DNA of 64,000 nt. It comes from Pelargonium tetragonum. Lineage: Eukaryota; Streptophyta; Magnoliopsida; Geraniales; Geraniaceae. Positions 13,181-27,060 of the stretch are shown here, piece after piece; the stretch's first letter is position 1, and the number at the start of each line of letters is the position of its first letter. Both the position numbers and the translations under genes were made by a program. The notes beneath the pieces are model-generated. The model saw only the letters and a list, made by a program, of their open reading frames with translations. It searched no databases and was not told the origin of the DNA. Where the stretch lies: positions 1-64,000 of the forward strand of contig JAYMTL010000108.1 in NCBI GenBank assembly GCA_036897445.1. The letters are read 5' to 3'.

Positions 13181-15899
13181 GGATAACACCTCTAGTCCCT
13201 GTTTTTATCGAAAAGGAGGATACGAACCCTTATAGATACTTAGAAAAGTCCTTTAAATTTGAACTAAAATACAAAAATTTTTAAGACTTTACATATGTAT
13301 CTGCAAAGAGCACATAGTTTATATATAAATTAGCACTAGAGGGGAGTGGAAACCCTTTTTTTATTCGATACCCTTTATTAAAGTTGTTTTTATTAATAGA
13401 CTGCTGCTACTTATACTAAAGAATCTCATTTCCTTATCGCGGGTAAACACACAGCTCCTGTTGTGTTCTATCTATATAGTATCCGAACCCCTTACCTATA
13501 TTTCTTTTTAGCTTCCCCGTGTTACGCGTTTTACTAATCCAAGCAAGTAAGACCCCAGCCTAGTATTCCCTTTGCGTGCAGGAGTCTCTGAACGGCTTCC
13601 TTTTTGTCTTCTTTGAAAAAGTACCCAGAGCTTTGTTAAACAACATACATCAAAGAAGTTATTCCGGAGTTCGAAACAGAGGTATCTTCCAAGAGCTTTA
13701 AAGCTTTCTAGACTTCTTTTCACTCCACTATTATGAAAACTCTGGTAAGGGCGCTGGAATATAATTAAAGTGCACCATCAAGAACCCCTGGAAAACGAAT
13801 ATACAGTGATGGCCCCCTTTACCCCACTCCTCTATAAAAGGAGTGTCCTTTAGTTGAATTGTCGATGCCGATATCTTTTTTATCCAGTCTCATTTCGTAG
13901 GAGTCCTATTTTTAGGTACGGAGACCCCTTAAGAAAAGCCTTTGGGGCTATCGGAACACTCTAAAACCAACCTAAGGTATTAGACCAGTACTTATCAATA
14001 GGAACAAATTATACAACCCTTTGTAGGAGTTCCTCTTCAATAGTTAGTACAAAATACTTGAGACAATTATAAGAACTTAATGACTCAGCCCCCGTTTGTT
14101 TTTTTGTGTTTGACCACATGTTTGCAAGTAATATTCCGGATAAAGCCTTAACTTAGCAGAACCTTTCTAAGACTCGCGGCCCTTTTCTTTTTTCCTGTCT
14201 TACTTATTAAAAACTAGTAAGAAAATCCTCTTGAATTAAGAATGTGGAAACCCCCGAATTTTTCTATCTGAAGTGTTAGAGTCTCCTCCTAATCATGAAA
14301 AAGGTCCCTTCTGTATTTTTCTTTTTGGCCCAGAATGAATCCCTCTTTTATTTCCTTCTTTTATTTGTCTTGCCCGCATTGGGATAGAAAATTAGCAAGA
14401 GATAACTTAATATACCCATTATTTAAATTCGAATCTGAAAAGTCAGTCTTGGATTAGAGGTATTACTTTGCAAAAAGTTTGATTAGGGATCCTACAATAC
14501 AATAGGTTTAAAAGAAATTCTAGGTCAATTAGGCACTCTTTTTTAGGGTATAAAAGCTCGAACCTGGGTCCAGGGGCTAGCCAATTTCCTGATATACTGC
14601 AGAGTGTAGTAAATGTGCTTTTTCTAAGGGACCCTTAAAATATTACTTACACGGGGGTACAGTTGACTTAGCCGAAACGGGTGTTCCCGAGGAAACATAA
14701 AAAAAGTTCTATTTACTATATTAATGTTAAGTAAACTCTCGTGTCAACAAGGTGTGCTTTGGTGCTCTAGTGGATTTACTGGTTACAAAAGGCAGATTTT
14801 GTATAGTATTTAAGTTCCAGCAGCTATTATTATAATAGAAAGAGAGGGACCTTCTTATTGCTTTAGTTCGGGATTTTACGTGTTTATAGCTTTGTATTAG
14901 TAGAGTTTAATAGGACATAACTCGGGCTAGTTAATAATACAATAAAAAGAAAATTAGGTCTGGTTAGAAAATTTGAATCACCAAAGGTAGTAAAAACGAA
15001 AGCAAATCCTATGCAGGAGGCCCTTAAGTTAGATTTTAGCTAATAAAAACGGGCATAGAATAGAGTAGGTTTCCTTAAATACGGGACCCCTGAGGAGCCC
15101 CCTTTATAGAGCTACTTTTATAAAGAGTTTCTTAGCCACTAGACCTAAACCTCTTAGAATTTCTGACAGGATTAAGCAGTTGGGTGACTCTAGTACAAGG
15201 CTCGGATTTCCCCCTTCAATAATATATAGCTGGGGAATATTAAGAGGTTCCTAGTATACCCTTATCGGGTCTACCGAGTTAAGAAAAATTTCGTATCAAG
15301 GAAGTAGTAAGCCCGTAGGGTCTATCAAAAGAGTTAAGAATTAACATATTTTACGGATCTAATCTAAAAAAAGTAAACCAACGAACTTTTGATCCAGAAA
15401 TAAGGTATAAACTAAAGTGAGAATTTCCCTTCTCCCCCAAAAGCTTGGGTACTAAAACTGGGAAAAGCTTCATTTTAAGGACTTACCTCAAGCCTTTCAC
15501 GGGTTATTCACGTCAGAGACTTTTCTAATTTCTAACTCCGGTTTGTTTCCTTTAAAAGAAGTCTATATAAATTTCAAAAAGAAGCAGCATACCTAAATGG
15601 AAGCACGGGGAGTCTATTCATGGGGATAGGGTTTGTTCTATATAAGTTATTTCCTTTCTCTGCGCTTCAGCGCCGGTAAATGCTAATTGAACTTAAGAAA
15701 CTTGGGTTTTACCCGTTCTAACTTGAAAAAAGGAGACATTATACATTATATACAAGAGCTCTTATCTGCATCTACTATTTCACTTAGTAACTTCTTTCTA
15801 TTTTAGAGTAACGGATAAATTCAAGTCTATTTATCTAAGTGATTTTTCATTGTTATCAACCTAATACAACTAAAAAAATCATACTATAACTTAAAAGGA
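13181..15899. other. Non-coding background
   Basis: One short hairpin at 13825-13845. A GGTTCGAGC string on the minus strand near 14556 lacks tRNA structure. Nothing else is seen. Confidence 0.45.
13825..13845. other. Hairpin CACTCCT/AGGAGTG
   Basis: A perfect seven-pair stem encloses the loop CTATAAA. It is isolated in non-coding DNA. Confidence 0.45.
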
Positions 15900-16080
15900 A
15901 CTCTAGATACTACCTTTATTACCTTATACCTAAAAGAAAGGCAGGGAATACAAGTGCAGCTAGGACTCCATAAGGCAAAACTCCTAAAACCTAAAAGGCG
16001 GGTAGGAAGAAGCAAGTTAATAAGAAGTGTGTAGCTAAAGTAAGGGTATAGCTACAGGTTTAGATATCTTCCCTCTAAAT
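15900..16080 (+). other. Purine-rich island near 16 kb
   Basis: AAGAAGCAAGTTAATAAGAAGTG followed by GTATAGCTACAGGTTTA resembles part of the 28.56-28.78 kb island (AAGTCAATAAAAAAGTG, then TTTACAGGTTTAAC). One frame gives basic text (GRKKQVNKKCVAKV) bounded by TAA and TAG. Probably a diverged dispersed repeat. Confidence 0.3.
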
Positions 16081-16279
16081 AGAACGAGTGGGTTTACAGC
16101 TTCTGAGTTAGGTAATAAAGCCAAAGGTTAAAGAGCCCTAACAACGAGAGGAAGAGTCTTTTGTACTTAAAAGTCTTAGTCTAAGTGGGAACTCCTAACA
16201 AATCCGTAAAAATCCTTATTAGCTTAGTCAAGACAAAGAAGAATTTAACAAAAGTCTAAAAACTGGGGTTGGGTACCCT

Positions 16280-16301
16280 TCCTTTTTCCGTCCTTTTTCC
16301 G
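16280..16301 (+). repeat. Tandem duplication, 11 bp x 2
   Basis: TCCTTTTTCCG occurs twice back to back. Confidence 0.7.
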
Positions 16302-16529
16302 TTTATGTCCTAATTAAGACTTTTTTCTAAGTGTTTAAGTGGTAAGGGAATTCCCCTTTTTGAGTAGGGCGCTTAGCGGATTGTTCTGCGTTAAACTTTT
16401 AAGAAGGGAGTCTTTTTCTAGATAAAGTATCTTAATTTCAATTTCAAGGTTTAAAGTAGGTAAGTTTCTTTGTAATCCTCAATTCTTCATGAAGTTTAAG
16501 TAATACAAGGATCAGTAGGCATAAAAGGG

Positions 16530-16780
16530 GGTATTAAGATGTTGAGTATAGCAGCTAAGACTAATAAGAAAGGGTTGCTTGTTTCCAAATTCCCCTACCT
16601 AAGAGACCTTAAAGCTAAAATAGGGCTACTTTCCTTCCCGACCCGGTTAACGAAGAAGAAACTTAGGATTTGTTAAGAAGGGGATTCCGTTGTAGAAGAG
16701 TAAGACAACAGCTCAATCCAAAGCCTCGAAAGGGTCTAGCTCATAAGAGAGTTCTTAATATTAAGAAGAAGGTGGGTAGT
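16530..16780 (+). other. Purine-rich stretch near 16.6 kb
   Basis: Contains GTATAGCAGCTAAGACTAATAAG and AATATTAAGAAGAAGGTGGG-type words, shared loosely with the other purine-rich islands. No supported frame. Confidence 0.2.
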
Positions 16781-19700
16781 TTTCTTATTTTCCAGATCTA
16801 GCGGAGTCAGTTACAAGGCTTAAGGATATTATACAAGGTTATATCTTTCTCAGTCTTAGAAGTCTTATGCGAGAACCCATTTTATTCCTGTGTTACTGTA
16901 CTCTGTAGCTATAGTCTTTGTGTCTCTTGTAGTATATGTGTAATATATTCTACGAGCTGATGGATTACACTCCCCGCTTCTCAGCCTAGTAAACAAAACC
17001 AAGATCTAGTAAATCCAAGGGGTAGGTAATTAGGAGCCCTTAATATGTAAATGAGGAATCTCTGAGACTTATATGAGCCTCCTAGCGAGAAACTCCCCCC
17101 TAAAAGTATAAACTCGGATACAGGATAAATAAAGGAATACCTACAGCCTACTACAAATTGACTTGTATTACTTAATTGCTTATAGAACAAAAAGAAAAAT
17201 TCCTGAGGAGTATACAAGCCCAAATCCCTAGACTCATTATAAACTACTAGTGTTAAATTTGAAACTTCAGACATACCTGAAAGTAGTTTAACTCCCTATA
17301 TTTTTAATAAAGGCGTAAGGGACCTATTCCTTTTTTAAGGGCTTACCTAGTCCTAAACAAGAAATTCAAGGTAGGTTGATTCCCTATTTAGTAAGGATTT
17401 ACCTTAATATTGTAATCTATATTTTGGGCTTCTTTAAGTGTAACTCGGTACTTTGCATTGAGCTCTAAAAGGAAAGCATACTCTATCTTATGTAGAAGTG
17501 TCGTATAGCTAAGACTTAATCCCTTTTATTAATATACCCTTGTATAATCATCCTATTTTGTCCCCCTTTTTGAAACTTAAATAAAACCAGAAGCCCCCTT
17601 CCGTAAAATTAGTAGAACCTTTTCCTTTTTATCTATAGAGCTTCCTTCAGAGGTTTCTACAAACTCTGGTGTTGAATCGCAAAAAATCTTACTCATTGGA
17701 TATTACGTTTTAAATTAAAGTTAGGTACTTTAGACTTTCTATTTCGTTTTTACGGCTGGTAATGCCTCCTAAGACCCCAAAAATGTAGGTATAGGTACGT
17801 CGGGTGAGTCCTCTTTATACTTTATAAAAGAGAGTCTTTTTCTTTGTATTTTAGGTTACTTCGTTGGTTTTCCAACAGGGTTTAATTTAGAAGTAAAATC
17901 GACGAGTTTTGGTATCTAATGTGTATCTCTTAATTAAGGATTTTAAAAGGTTAGACGGGTTTCTTGTTTCAAAAGAATCTTTCTCTAAACTTTTTCTAAA
18001 AAGTAAGATTTCCTTTGATAAATCAGAAAGGTTTAAATATTAGTGATAACCCTGTTAAGAGGTGCATATAGTAAAGGGATTGAATTTACAGAATAGCTAG
18101 TTAGAGAATCATAGGACTTAATTTCATTTGGGCAGAAGCCTTGAGAACTCCAAAGATTAGGAAATTCAAAGTAGGGAATTTTCTTTATGCTTTTAAAAGG
18201 GTTTAAAACCACAGAGATATTTAATAGAGCTCAGGGTGGGTATCCTTTGTTAGAGATCCTTAAAGTTTTGAGTGGTCACTTAAGTGAATTTTATAGGTAT
18301 GTAGTCAAGGGTGCTGTTAGATACAAGACTTAGTTTAGTAAAGATAAAGAAAAGGTTAGTTTTCTCGTACTATATGAATAGGACCCAACGAAGGGGGCGA
18401 AACTCGAACCTAAGCATTTTCCGTCGAAGCTAAATGTTTGAATAGAGCCTAACCCTGGGGCTTATATCTCATTTTCAATGCTTTTATACCCGCTTTTTAT
18501 AGTACGGGATTCGAACTTGCGCACGCCCCTCAATTATCTTTTGCTTTGTCGAACAGAAACATAGTTAAAGTAGTCCGCTAAAAGAATACGTATACCCTAA
18601 TAAGGCATTTCATTAAATGACCGGATTTTTAGGAATATGAGTCAAAATTTCTTTATATAAGAGATTCAATCCCTTAAATACAAGTTCTTGAGTAAGTCGG
18701 ATTACTATCTACCGCTCGAATTCCATGCAAGGGAATGTAACGCAAAGTCCTTTTAAGTGGCTCCTTTTTACTCAATTATTATATTATTAGTGGATTTTTT
18801 TAAGTGAGACATATCCTTATTTCTCCTCAAAAGTCTTTTCGTCCCGTAGTTGTTAGTTAAAATAGGGTTGGCCTAAGGATTAGACAAAAAAGAATGCCTT
18901 TTGACTTCCCCGATTTGGGTTTCTCCACAGTGATATGCTTAGCTACTCTAAATGTTCTTGCATTTTTGATATAATTCTATTATATAGTTATATAGGAATA
19001 ACCTGAGTTAAAAAAGTATAGTACAAAGTTAAGATACAATTCAAATACCCCCTACGGGCTTAAACAAGGGCACTAGATTATATAACAAAAATCCTTGAGA
19101 CGGTTGAGAAATGCTTCTAAAGTTATGCTTAGTAGTGAGAGGTACCAGCCCGAGATTTTAGAAAACTTTTTTTAAGAGAGTACCCCTGACAAAGAAGTCA
19201 AATTTGATGTAGAATTTTTATTGACTTTCTTATAGCTAAAATTTTTAAGGATAAAAGCCTCCTATACTTTTTTTAATCTTTCTATTTATTTAGACGAGAG
19301 CCTTTTATAGCTTTAGCCAACGCGGAATGTACCCGGAGATGGTGAGTTTAAAACGGAGAAGTAGTCTAATATAGCAGCAAAATCATCTCATAAGGTACCT
19401 GGTGGAAATCCCTTTATAAGCAACTCCCAATAGTCCTTGTGTTCTATTTTATAATGGATATTTTTTCTTTTTGCTTTTGTCATAGCTTTGTAGTATAAGT
19501 TTCAGACTAAATAATAACTTAGTTTCAATTGCAGTAAATCTTGTTATAACATAGATAAAAAGTTTCAAAACAGTGGACTCCTGTTTTCCAACCCCGGATT
19601 TAATAGTACTCTCTTGATATTTGTTTAAACTTCATGAGTTAGCGTCCCTATAGGATACCACTTAACTTACTGAAAGAAGAAACAAGTTTTTAAGCATATC

Positions 19701-22700
19701 AGTCTTGTTAGGTTGTTTTTGAGACACAGATACTAGCCATTAGTTTGAAAAGTGACTTATATAGAAAATCCAAGGAATAGTGTCTCCTCAGGGGCTCTTT
19801 AAATTTCTATATCTTGTTACAGATTAAATTATAAGGAATGCCTCTAGTTCTAACTCCCCTTTCTAAAACTCGGGTTTCTTAAAAGGTTTGCTTAATTGTC
19901 AGGTATATTAAAAGTAATTGCATTGTACTTAGCTTAGTTTTAGGGCTCTATAGAGTAGAGTCTCTGAATTTAAGAAGGGTTACATAATATTTTAATTAAT
20001 ATTTATAGAGTACGCAATTTAAATAAAGGTAGAAGGAGATATTGAGCTCTCTTGTAGCTTTTATCATTACAAAATAAAGTTGCATTATACCAATAGAAAA
20101 GAGGAATTCCGTTTTAGGACTTTTTTATGAAAAAAAAAGTAGAGAACTTTGGATTCCCTATTAAGTCTTAGTCATTTCCTCTAATTTGGACTTTCGAAAC
20201 ATCTACGGGTTGGGTACATTTTTGTGATATAAGTCGAGGCTTTTTAAGAGCTTTTTTGGTTACCGGATTATTACTAGAATTTCTTTCAATTTTGAATATT
20301 CCGTGTCATTGCAAAAAAGGGTTTTATAGCGTGCTGTATAATTAGATTTTGAATAGAATTTTCATGCTAAAGAGAGCGCGTTCCCTGACTGGAGACAAAG
20401 ACTCTAGTATTACAGGATTTTATACAAACCGGGATTAGAAGCTTAGAATGAAAGGGTTCAAATAGAGTTTGGATTTTTTAGGGGGCATAAGCATAAAAGG
20501 GGTTCTCATAACTAAAATAGTAGGACCCACACCTGGCCGGAAGGGGACTTACTCATATATAAGAAGGATCTAATTCTAATCAAAAATAAGCTAAGCCTTG
20601 GGTTTCTATTATAAGGAGAGGGACTTTCTCAAAATCATAACAAATTGACCCGATTTGCCAAGGGGTAATACGACTTTTAGTGCTTCTATCATTTGCCGTG
20701 AATTTAAAATAAGGCACCCAAACTTCAACACTCAAATATGTTGAGGGGCCTTGTCTCCTAAATTTTATATACATAATTCATAATTGTATTCCAGACGGAA
20801 ACTACAGAATTTATTATAGTAATGAAAAGGGAGCCCCGTCCTTCGGAAGTAAATGCAACTATTGCAATTTATAGATATACGGTAACAAAAAGGTCACATA
20901 TTCCATAAAATATCTATTTTATAGCCCTAGGTAAAAAATTTTTTCTATTCTAAAACCCCTATCAAACTTCATAATAAGATAAAAAAATCTTTCTCTTTTG
21001 ATTCTTATAATTAGACCTCTTCCCCCCGGATAACACTCTATAAACATTGCTAAAAAGTAGAAGGATTTGGGGTTTTCACGTGAACAAATAAAGTTTCATT
21101 CGGACAAGATAAAAAGTATACTAATTAGCATAAGCTTCACTTTCCTTTTTAAACACAGGATTTTTTTAGAACAGGAGATAAGGAAACGCATTCTCCGCAA
21201 AGATAGAGCCCAGCAATTCTTCCATTTTTTCTTTTTATAATACTTCGACTTACACACACCTCGATAGAAAAGGAAACCTTTTTAGAGTCTAATCTTGTAA
21301 TTCTTAAAAAACCCCAAAACCCTTCTTAATTACATTACCTAAGGTATATTCCTCTTTGAAGGTATCTTAGGGTAGCAAAAGGAGCCTCCTAAAACAAAGT
21401 AATTCTAGTAAGTCAAGACTCTTAAAATTGAATAATATAGTAAACAGAGCAGCTCAGGGCAATGCAGTTCCTTATCACTATGGGGCCTCCTGTTTCAGAT
21501 GAGTCGGAATGGGTACTAAGTTAGTCGGCTTTCACTATAAAGTTAATATATCGGGAATGCTGGATTTTGTCTTACAGCTAAGGGATACCTAACAAAATGA
21601 AAGTAGAAAGGCTAGTCTAAAGGGATTCCTTTTTCAGAAGTTCTTGTTTGGAACTACGATTAGTATAACTAAGTAACAGTTCTGTAGTAACTAATTAACT
21701 AAGGAATATGCTTGCATAATTCTATTTTTTACTTGATAATAAAAGAAAGAGCTCTAAGGAAGATTTTAAGAATCGAGTATACCCTTTAACAGGTTTGTAG
21801 ATATTACACTTCTTTTTGAGGCATGCCCTGTAATTGCAGGCTTTTAAAACTTTGACTTTTGGCTCTAAATAAAGAAATTTTGGATACATATATAAGGGGA
21901 GCTCCCATTAGTGAGGAGAGGCTTGTAACGTGATTAAGATTTAGATCTATCCTATAAAAAAGAAGGGGAGTTTGTTAGATAATTAAGCTGAACACTTGTA
22001 TTTAACTGTTTTCAAAAAAAGTGTCATTCCAACCAACCTGCAAAGTAAGGGGTTATATCCCATAGGGAGCTCTACTAAGCAAAGCCGACAAACTATACAT
22101 CTGTTCAAAAATCTATTTCCCAGTGCCTCGTTGAAAAAAGAAACCCCTTGTAGTGGAGTCTCCAGGCCTTATATCTTTATTAGAATTAGCGAATTCAAGG
22201 ATATTCCAGAATTTCTATAAGCGAGAATCTGTCAAGGTGTGTAAGAATTTTGAACTAAGTACGAGACTAAGTACCCTTACTTGAAGCAAGGGGCCCTCTA
22301 AGTCATTTTATATTGAGAATTTTTTATCCTTTTTATGACTCGAAAGTAACTAATCCAAGCAAAATCTTGATATTTACAAGGCTTCTACTGTTATTGCACA
22401 AATAGGGTTTTAAATTGTATACCTTGGGAAAGTAGCACCTCCTTAGATAACTTGTACAGAATCTTTTCTTAGGTCTTCCAATAGCAATAAAATAGATGCG
22501 CCAGGCTGATTCTCAGGAACTCCAATTTTTCTGTGGTTTATGGTCTCATAGCGAGTAGTTTAAGGATCAATAAGTATCCCCGTTTTTATGATAAAATAGA
22601 GTGTAAGTTCCTTACTACGAATACGTATATATAAGTGGATTGCTCCTTTTTAGAGCATAACTCCGTTAGTAATACCTCATGTGGGATATCGTGTAAAGTT

Positions 22701-25700
22701 TTGTAATATCTTCTCTTAGATTTTAAGTGTTAAGTAAAAAGAAGTACGCCCTAATTAGGCATTCCTTTTTTGTTTTGCAGATACTCGCCTTCTTTCTTAA
22801 GTCAGGAGTACAACTTTTTGGTTGCTGACTTATTTCAAACTAGCAACTTCTAACGGGGTTCCCGATGGAAAAGGAGGAATTAGTAGAGGGCTGACTCTCT
22901 TAAGTATTTAGCAGCTTTCTAGGTTTTGTGCTTTATTTATAAATAGGAGAGCCTCCTTGACTCTTGTTTGTATTGTGAATTCTACCTTTTCTACAAAGAA
23001 TTTCCTGTCGGTATTAGATAGTTAATATTTGAGAGCTATATTGGTTTTAAGAGTTACCTCTTTAAGCTTAAGTGGGTTCAGTAAAAAAAACTATCTGCTA
23101 TATTTGTATCAAAAGATTTATGAAATTATTCCGGAATAACAAAGTTAGAGATGTTATGGGTTTTGCCCTCTGGGGTTGTGAGATTCTGTTTCATGCTATA
23201 AGATACTTATTTTAGACTCTTTAAAAATTCTTTTTTAATCTCTGTCCTTCCAACTTCCAAAAAGAGAGCGCTTAAAAAGGGGAGATAGATCCTGCGGTGA
23301 GCTTTAGAAGAATTCCAATATAGACCAAAGATAAGCAGTAAACTAGATAGGAATAAGGCACTCGTAAAAGGGATATAAAAATACACTCAAAAGGGCTTTT
23401 AAATTCTTTATATCGGATATCAGAGTCTTAATGTCTTTTCCTCTTTAAGGGCACCCCTAATCAAACTTGTTGTCGTCAAAGAATGATAAAGAGGAATAAA
23501 GTATAGGAAAACACATGAAATTCTATATTCTATAAAAATGTAAAATATTCAAGGGCTTTAAATTAAAAGCTTGTTATACCGCACGAAAAGGGGCATATAA
23601 TTTGAAACTTTATTACAGAAGTTAAATATTCGAATACAAAAAAATGACAAGTATTAAGTTTAAACGAGATATAGAATCCACAATTAAAGATAAAGCTTCT
23701 AAAAAGGTAACTCTTTCTCCAATTCTTAGGCAGGGTTATACTAAGCAACCAATTACAAACTCCTTGTAAGAGCTGCAATTCTATGCACTTCTCTACTTTG
23801 ATGCTTATTGCTTATATAAAATAGGAACAGCACCAAGAAATGAAAAGCCTTATACCGGCATAGCCCTCCCTTTTTTTACGAAGAGTAAACTGCAGGGCAT
23901 TCATTATCTATTTACAAGGTAATAAAGTCAAAGTTACATATTGTGTAGTTTTTACTAGGGAACAAAGGGTTGCCCTTTAGCGCGGGTTAGAAGCGAAGCT
24001 CTGTAGTATCGAGAAATGACCCATTTATTTAAATCTTAGCAATACCTGGGTTTTCCGAAAGGGAGGGTTCTTTGAGAGATATAAATTCGGAGTTTCAGGG
24101 TCCGTTTGTAATAGTCTATTTTAAGGGGTCAATTTTATTTTAAGACTCCAAGTTTACCTAATTGAGTAGTAGATCAGAAGTGCTACGTAATTAAGAAAGG
24201 GCTTTTGAAAAAGTTGCATGGGTAGCTTAGCTATACAGGTATAGTTTTTTAACTCCAGGGTATTCTTTTTTTACCAAGAGGGTCCTTGAATTGCCCGTGT
24301 CTTGTTTAGTAAAGGTGTACTTAGCTACGAAATTTGGATAGGAGTTTCTTCAAAGTTTAAAGAAGAAATCTGACTTACAAAATTCTTCCCCCTTTCTAGA
24401 GGTAACCCGTTAAGTAGTTAGTACGGGGTTACTGGGGTGCCTTTAAAAACCCCTTACTATATGACATTGTCGGTAATTGAAAAACTTTGTAGACTCAGTA
24501 AGGACTTCTCTAACGTAGAAAGGGTAAGAAATTCGTATCAACTCCATGTGGGAACCCTTGTTTGCTTGGTAATTTTAACTGAAATACTAATGGCCGAGGC
24601 TTAAGGGAACGAGTCCCTATTCACTTTTCTGAAAAAGTCTTTCTTACTTGTAATAGATTGGCTGTACTCTAGACTCCTATAGGCCGCGCCTTAACTTGTG
24701 GAAGCTTGGATTAATCCAGTAGAACGGGGTGGTCCCTGATGGAGCAAAAGCTTCTTATGCATATAGTGGTTTTTCCGTTGGAGTATAAACAAGGAACTAG
24801 AATCTATTTGTTATTAGAAGTAAGTCCAAACAAGGTTTTATTTAAGACAAGTGTACGATTTCTAGCGCGATCTTGAAAAAGTTGACTCTATACAAGAAAG
24901 ATTACTGAAAAGGGGTTCCGCCTATTCTTATTCTAAAAGGGTGCTTTGTTAATTTTAGTGTGCCACATACGTAATAAGATATTTTATATTAACCGGGAGC
25001 CTTTACTTTTGTATGAACAAGATCCTGTGCACAACCCCTTTCTCGGGTACCTGAGGAAGTTACTGGTAAGGATCCTAGTAACAATATAATCTAAGAATAA
25101 GTCATTTAAGTGCTTTAGAAAGTACAAACGGCAAAAGTAACAAACTCATAGATAGGGCACTCATATAGGATTTTACTCGTAAAATGGTCAAAACTAAAGC
25201 AAAACGTCTCCCATGCAATATCTGGATTTTGTATTACTTGTCTTCGATCAGACTTAAAAAAACAGGATAAGGCGGGGCTTTTATTATACTAAATTAGGAT
25301 TCAATTTTAGGCTCTTTTACACCAAACAGGGGCACCCGCATAGGTTCGAATCTTGCTATTACTTAAAATTGACTGGTTAATACAAACCTATGTCTTTATA
25401 AAGCGATTGCATTATCCCGAAATGCGTGTTCCATTTGAGAATGAGTCCTTACACTCGTTGAACAGGAACTTGCCCTTATGTGAGCTGCCATTCCTAAGTT
25501 ACAAAAAAACTAAGTGCTTTATAGGGAGTTCTTAGTCTATCTTGACAAATATCTTACTTATGAGTGCCCTATAATCCTATAGCCCTAAAAAGGGACGATT
25601 CTTTTAGGGTCTTTATCTCTTGCTTGTCTCTTGTAAACCTAAACTCAGTACCCCTTACCATATTCTATTTGAACCCGGTCTTACTTGCTTTTCTTTTTCT

Positions 25701-26539
25701 TTAACTAGCTAAAACCTAAGGTAAATTCTTTATTTATTTACTTGAAACCCGGTTCCTATAGAAGCTCCTTCGCTATACCAGTATAAAATACCCAAGATTA
25801 TAGAAACTCCAAGGACTCTATCTACTGAAATTCTTTTTAAAACCTCACAGCAACCCCTTCCTTAGAAACAAGGGCCCCGCCTATTCAAAGTTTCCATTCT
25901 ACATGAAAAATCCAGTACAAAACAAAGCTACAAAAAGACAATTTTACTAAGCCTTAGGCATTTACCTTTATAAGACCTAAACCGGGAAATATCCAAGACT
26001 TTAAGACCGGGATTCCTAGACCTATCCCTTTCTAAGAAAAACTAGCTTAAGCCCAGGAAACAGTAGAGGAGTTTTGTATGTCTATATCGTCTGTATTGTT
26101 GTACTGAATTTTAGCTAACTTCTAGGAAACAAAGAATTTTTGGTGAATTTAGAGGGGTATTCCTTTTTGTGCTGCCCTGGATATAAGGCATATAATGGTT
26201 TTAAGGTTACGGGCCTCTTTTACATTAAAACGGGCACTTCCTAAGTTTCAATTGGAAATGCTTTTGGAATAAAAAAGTAAAAAGGCGGGTAGGACAAAAA
26301 TTCCCTAAGACAAAAACTTTGGGTTCAAATCCTACTTTTAGGTACTTTTAAGCAGGAGAAGGCTCCTTTTCGACCACTTTCTATTTTTTAATTAAGTTCC
26401 GTACTTTTTACATAAATTTTAATACACTTTTTGAAGAACAAATTCGCTTAGGTTAGGTAATGTCCTAAGGAAAAAAAGCTTTTTGAGGGTTCCTAACCTA
26501 ATGGGGGACGCTTTGTTGCTTGTTCGTATGCTTGGGATA
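16781..26539. other. Long non-coding stretch
   Basis: The longest stretch without a structured feature apart from motif copy 3 at 21326. The longest frame in the window (97 codons, minus, 16981-17274) lies here and resembles no known protein. Isolated T-loop-like strings near 18400, 18510 and 25345 do not fold as tRNAs. Confidence 0.45.
21326..21342 (-). repeat. GAGGTAATGTAATTA motif, copy 3
   Basis: The minus strand reads TTAGGTAATGTAATTAA. The core AGGTAATGTAATTA is exact. This copy lies outside the odd-textured islands. Confidence 0.65.
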
Positions 26540-27060
26540 GCCCTTATATAATATGTATGCGTATGGGCGTATGTATAGGCAGGTGCGTACGTGTAGGGGG
26601 AGCTTACCTGTTGCCATTCGAAAAGAGGACAATGTATTATAGTATTCTAGTTAGTACATCCACGCACTATATACCCATACCCAGACTTTGTTCTTTACTT
26701 ACCCGTTTTATATTGCCTACTTGACTTACCTGCTTTAGGAGCTTATAGATATTGTAGGAGTTATGTTAGGATTAAGGGAAGAAGGAGCAGGAGCGATGCC
26801 TACTGTGAGGCTTACAGGCTAGAGCTATACTTATTGTAGCTAGCGTAGCTTCTTATATTATAAAATAATCTTATTATAGTTACTTAGGGGTTGTATTGGC
26901 TTAAGTAAGGTATATCCCTCAATGTACTATATGGGCTTATCATTAAGGAGGTAATGTAATTAATATAGATAAGTGTATTTGAAATAGAATTTTCTTCCCT
27001 GTATAGAGTACAGTAATTGAGTCTTATGTAATCGGTATAGTATTAGATAGTTTATAATAG
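26540..27060. other. Mixed island with GTATG repeats and motif copy 4
   Basis: It begins with a G- and CpG-richer block of degenerate GTATG/GCGTA repeats (26555-26610), unlike anything nearby. Then comes a GGAGCAGGAGC-type purine block (26775-26795), a TAGT-rich block, and motif copy 4 at 26947. A frame without ATG is open for 62 codons (26655-26840); its length is within chance. Confidence 0.3.
26947..26964 (+). repeat. GAGGTAATGTAATTA motif, copy 4
   Basis: Reads GGAGGTAATGTAATTAAT, identical over 18 bases to copy 1. It lies inside the 26.5-27.1 kb island and is followed by a TTTGAAATAG-type flank like that of copy 2. Confidence 0.75.

Noticed and set aside
14815-14850. CCAGCAGC as the small-subunit 530 loop
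   Set aside because: The essential GCGGTAATAC continuation is absent.
16981-17274. 97-codon minus-strand frame as a gene
   Set aside because: It is the longest frame in the window, but its length is within chance for this composition and it resembles no family.
18395-18560. Two T-loop-like strings on the minus strand (near 18400 and 18510)
   Set aside because: TTCGAGT and TTCGAAT cores are present but T stems, D-arms and acceptors do not form; single T-loop words are common by chance.
25345-26340. T-arm-like strings at 25345 and 26318
   Set aside because: Four of five T-stem pairs form in each, but there is no matching acceptor or D-arm upstream.
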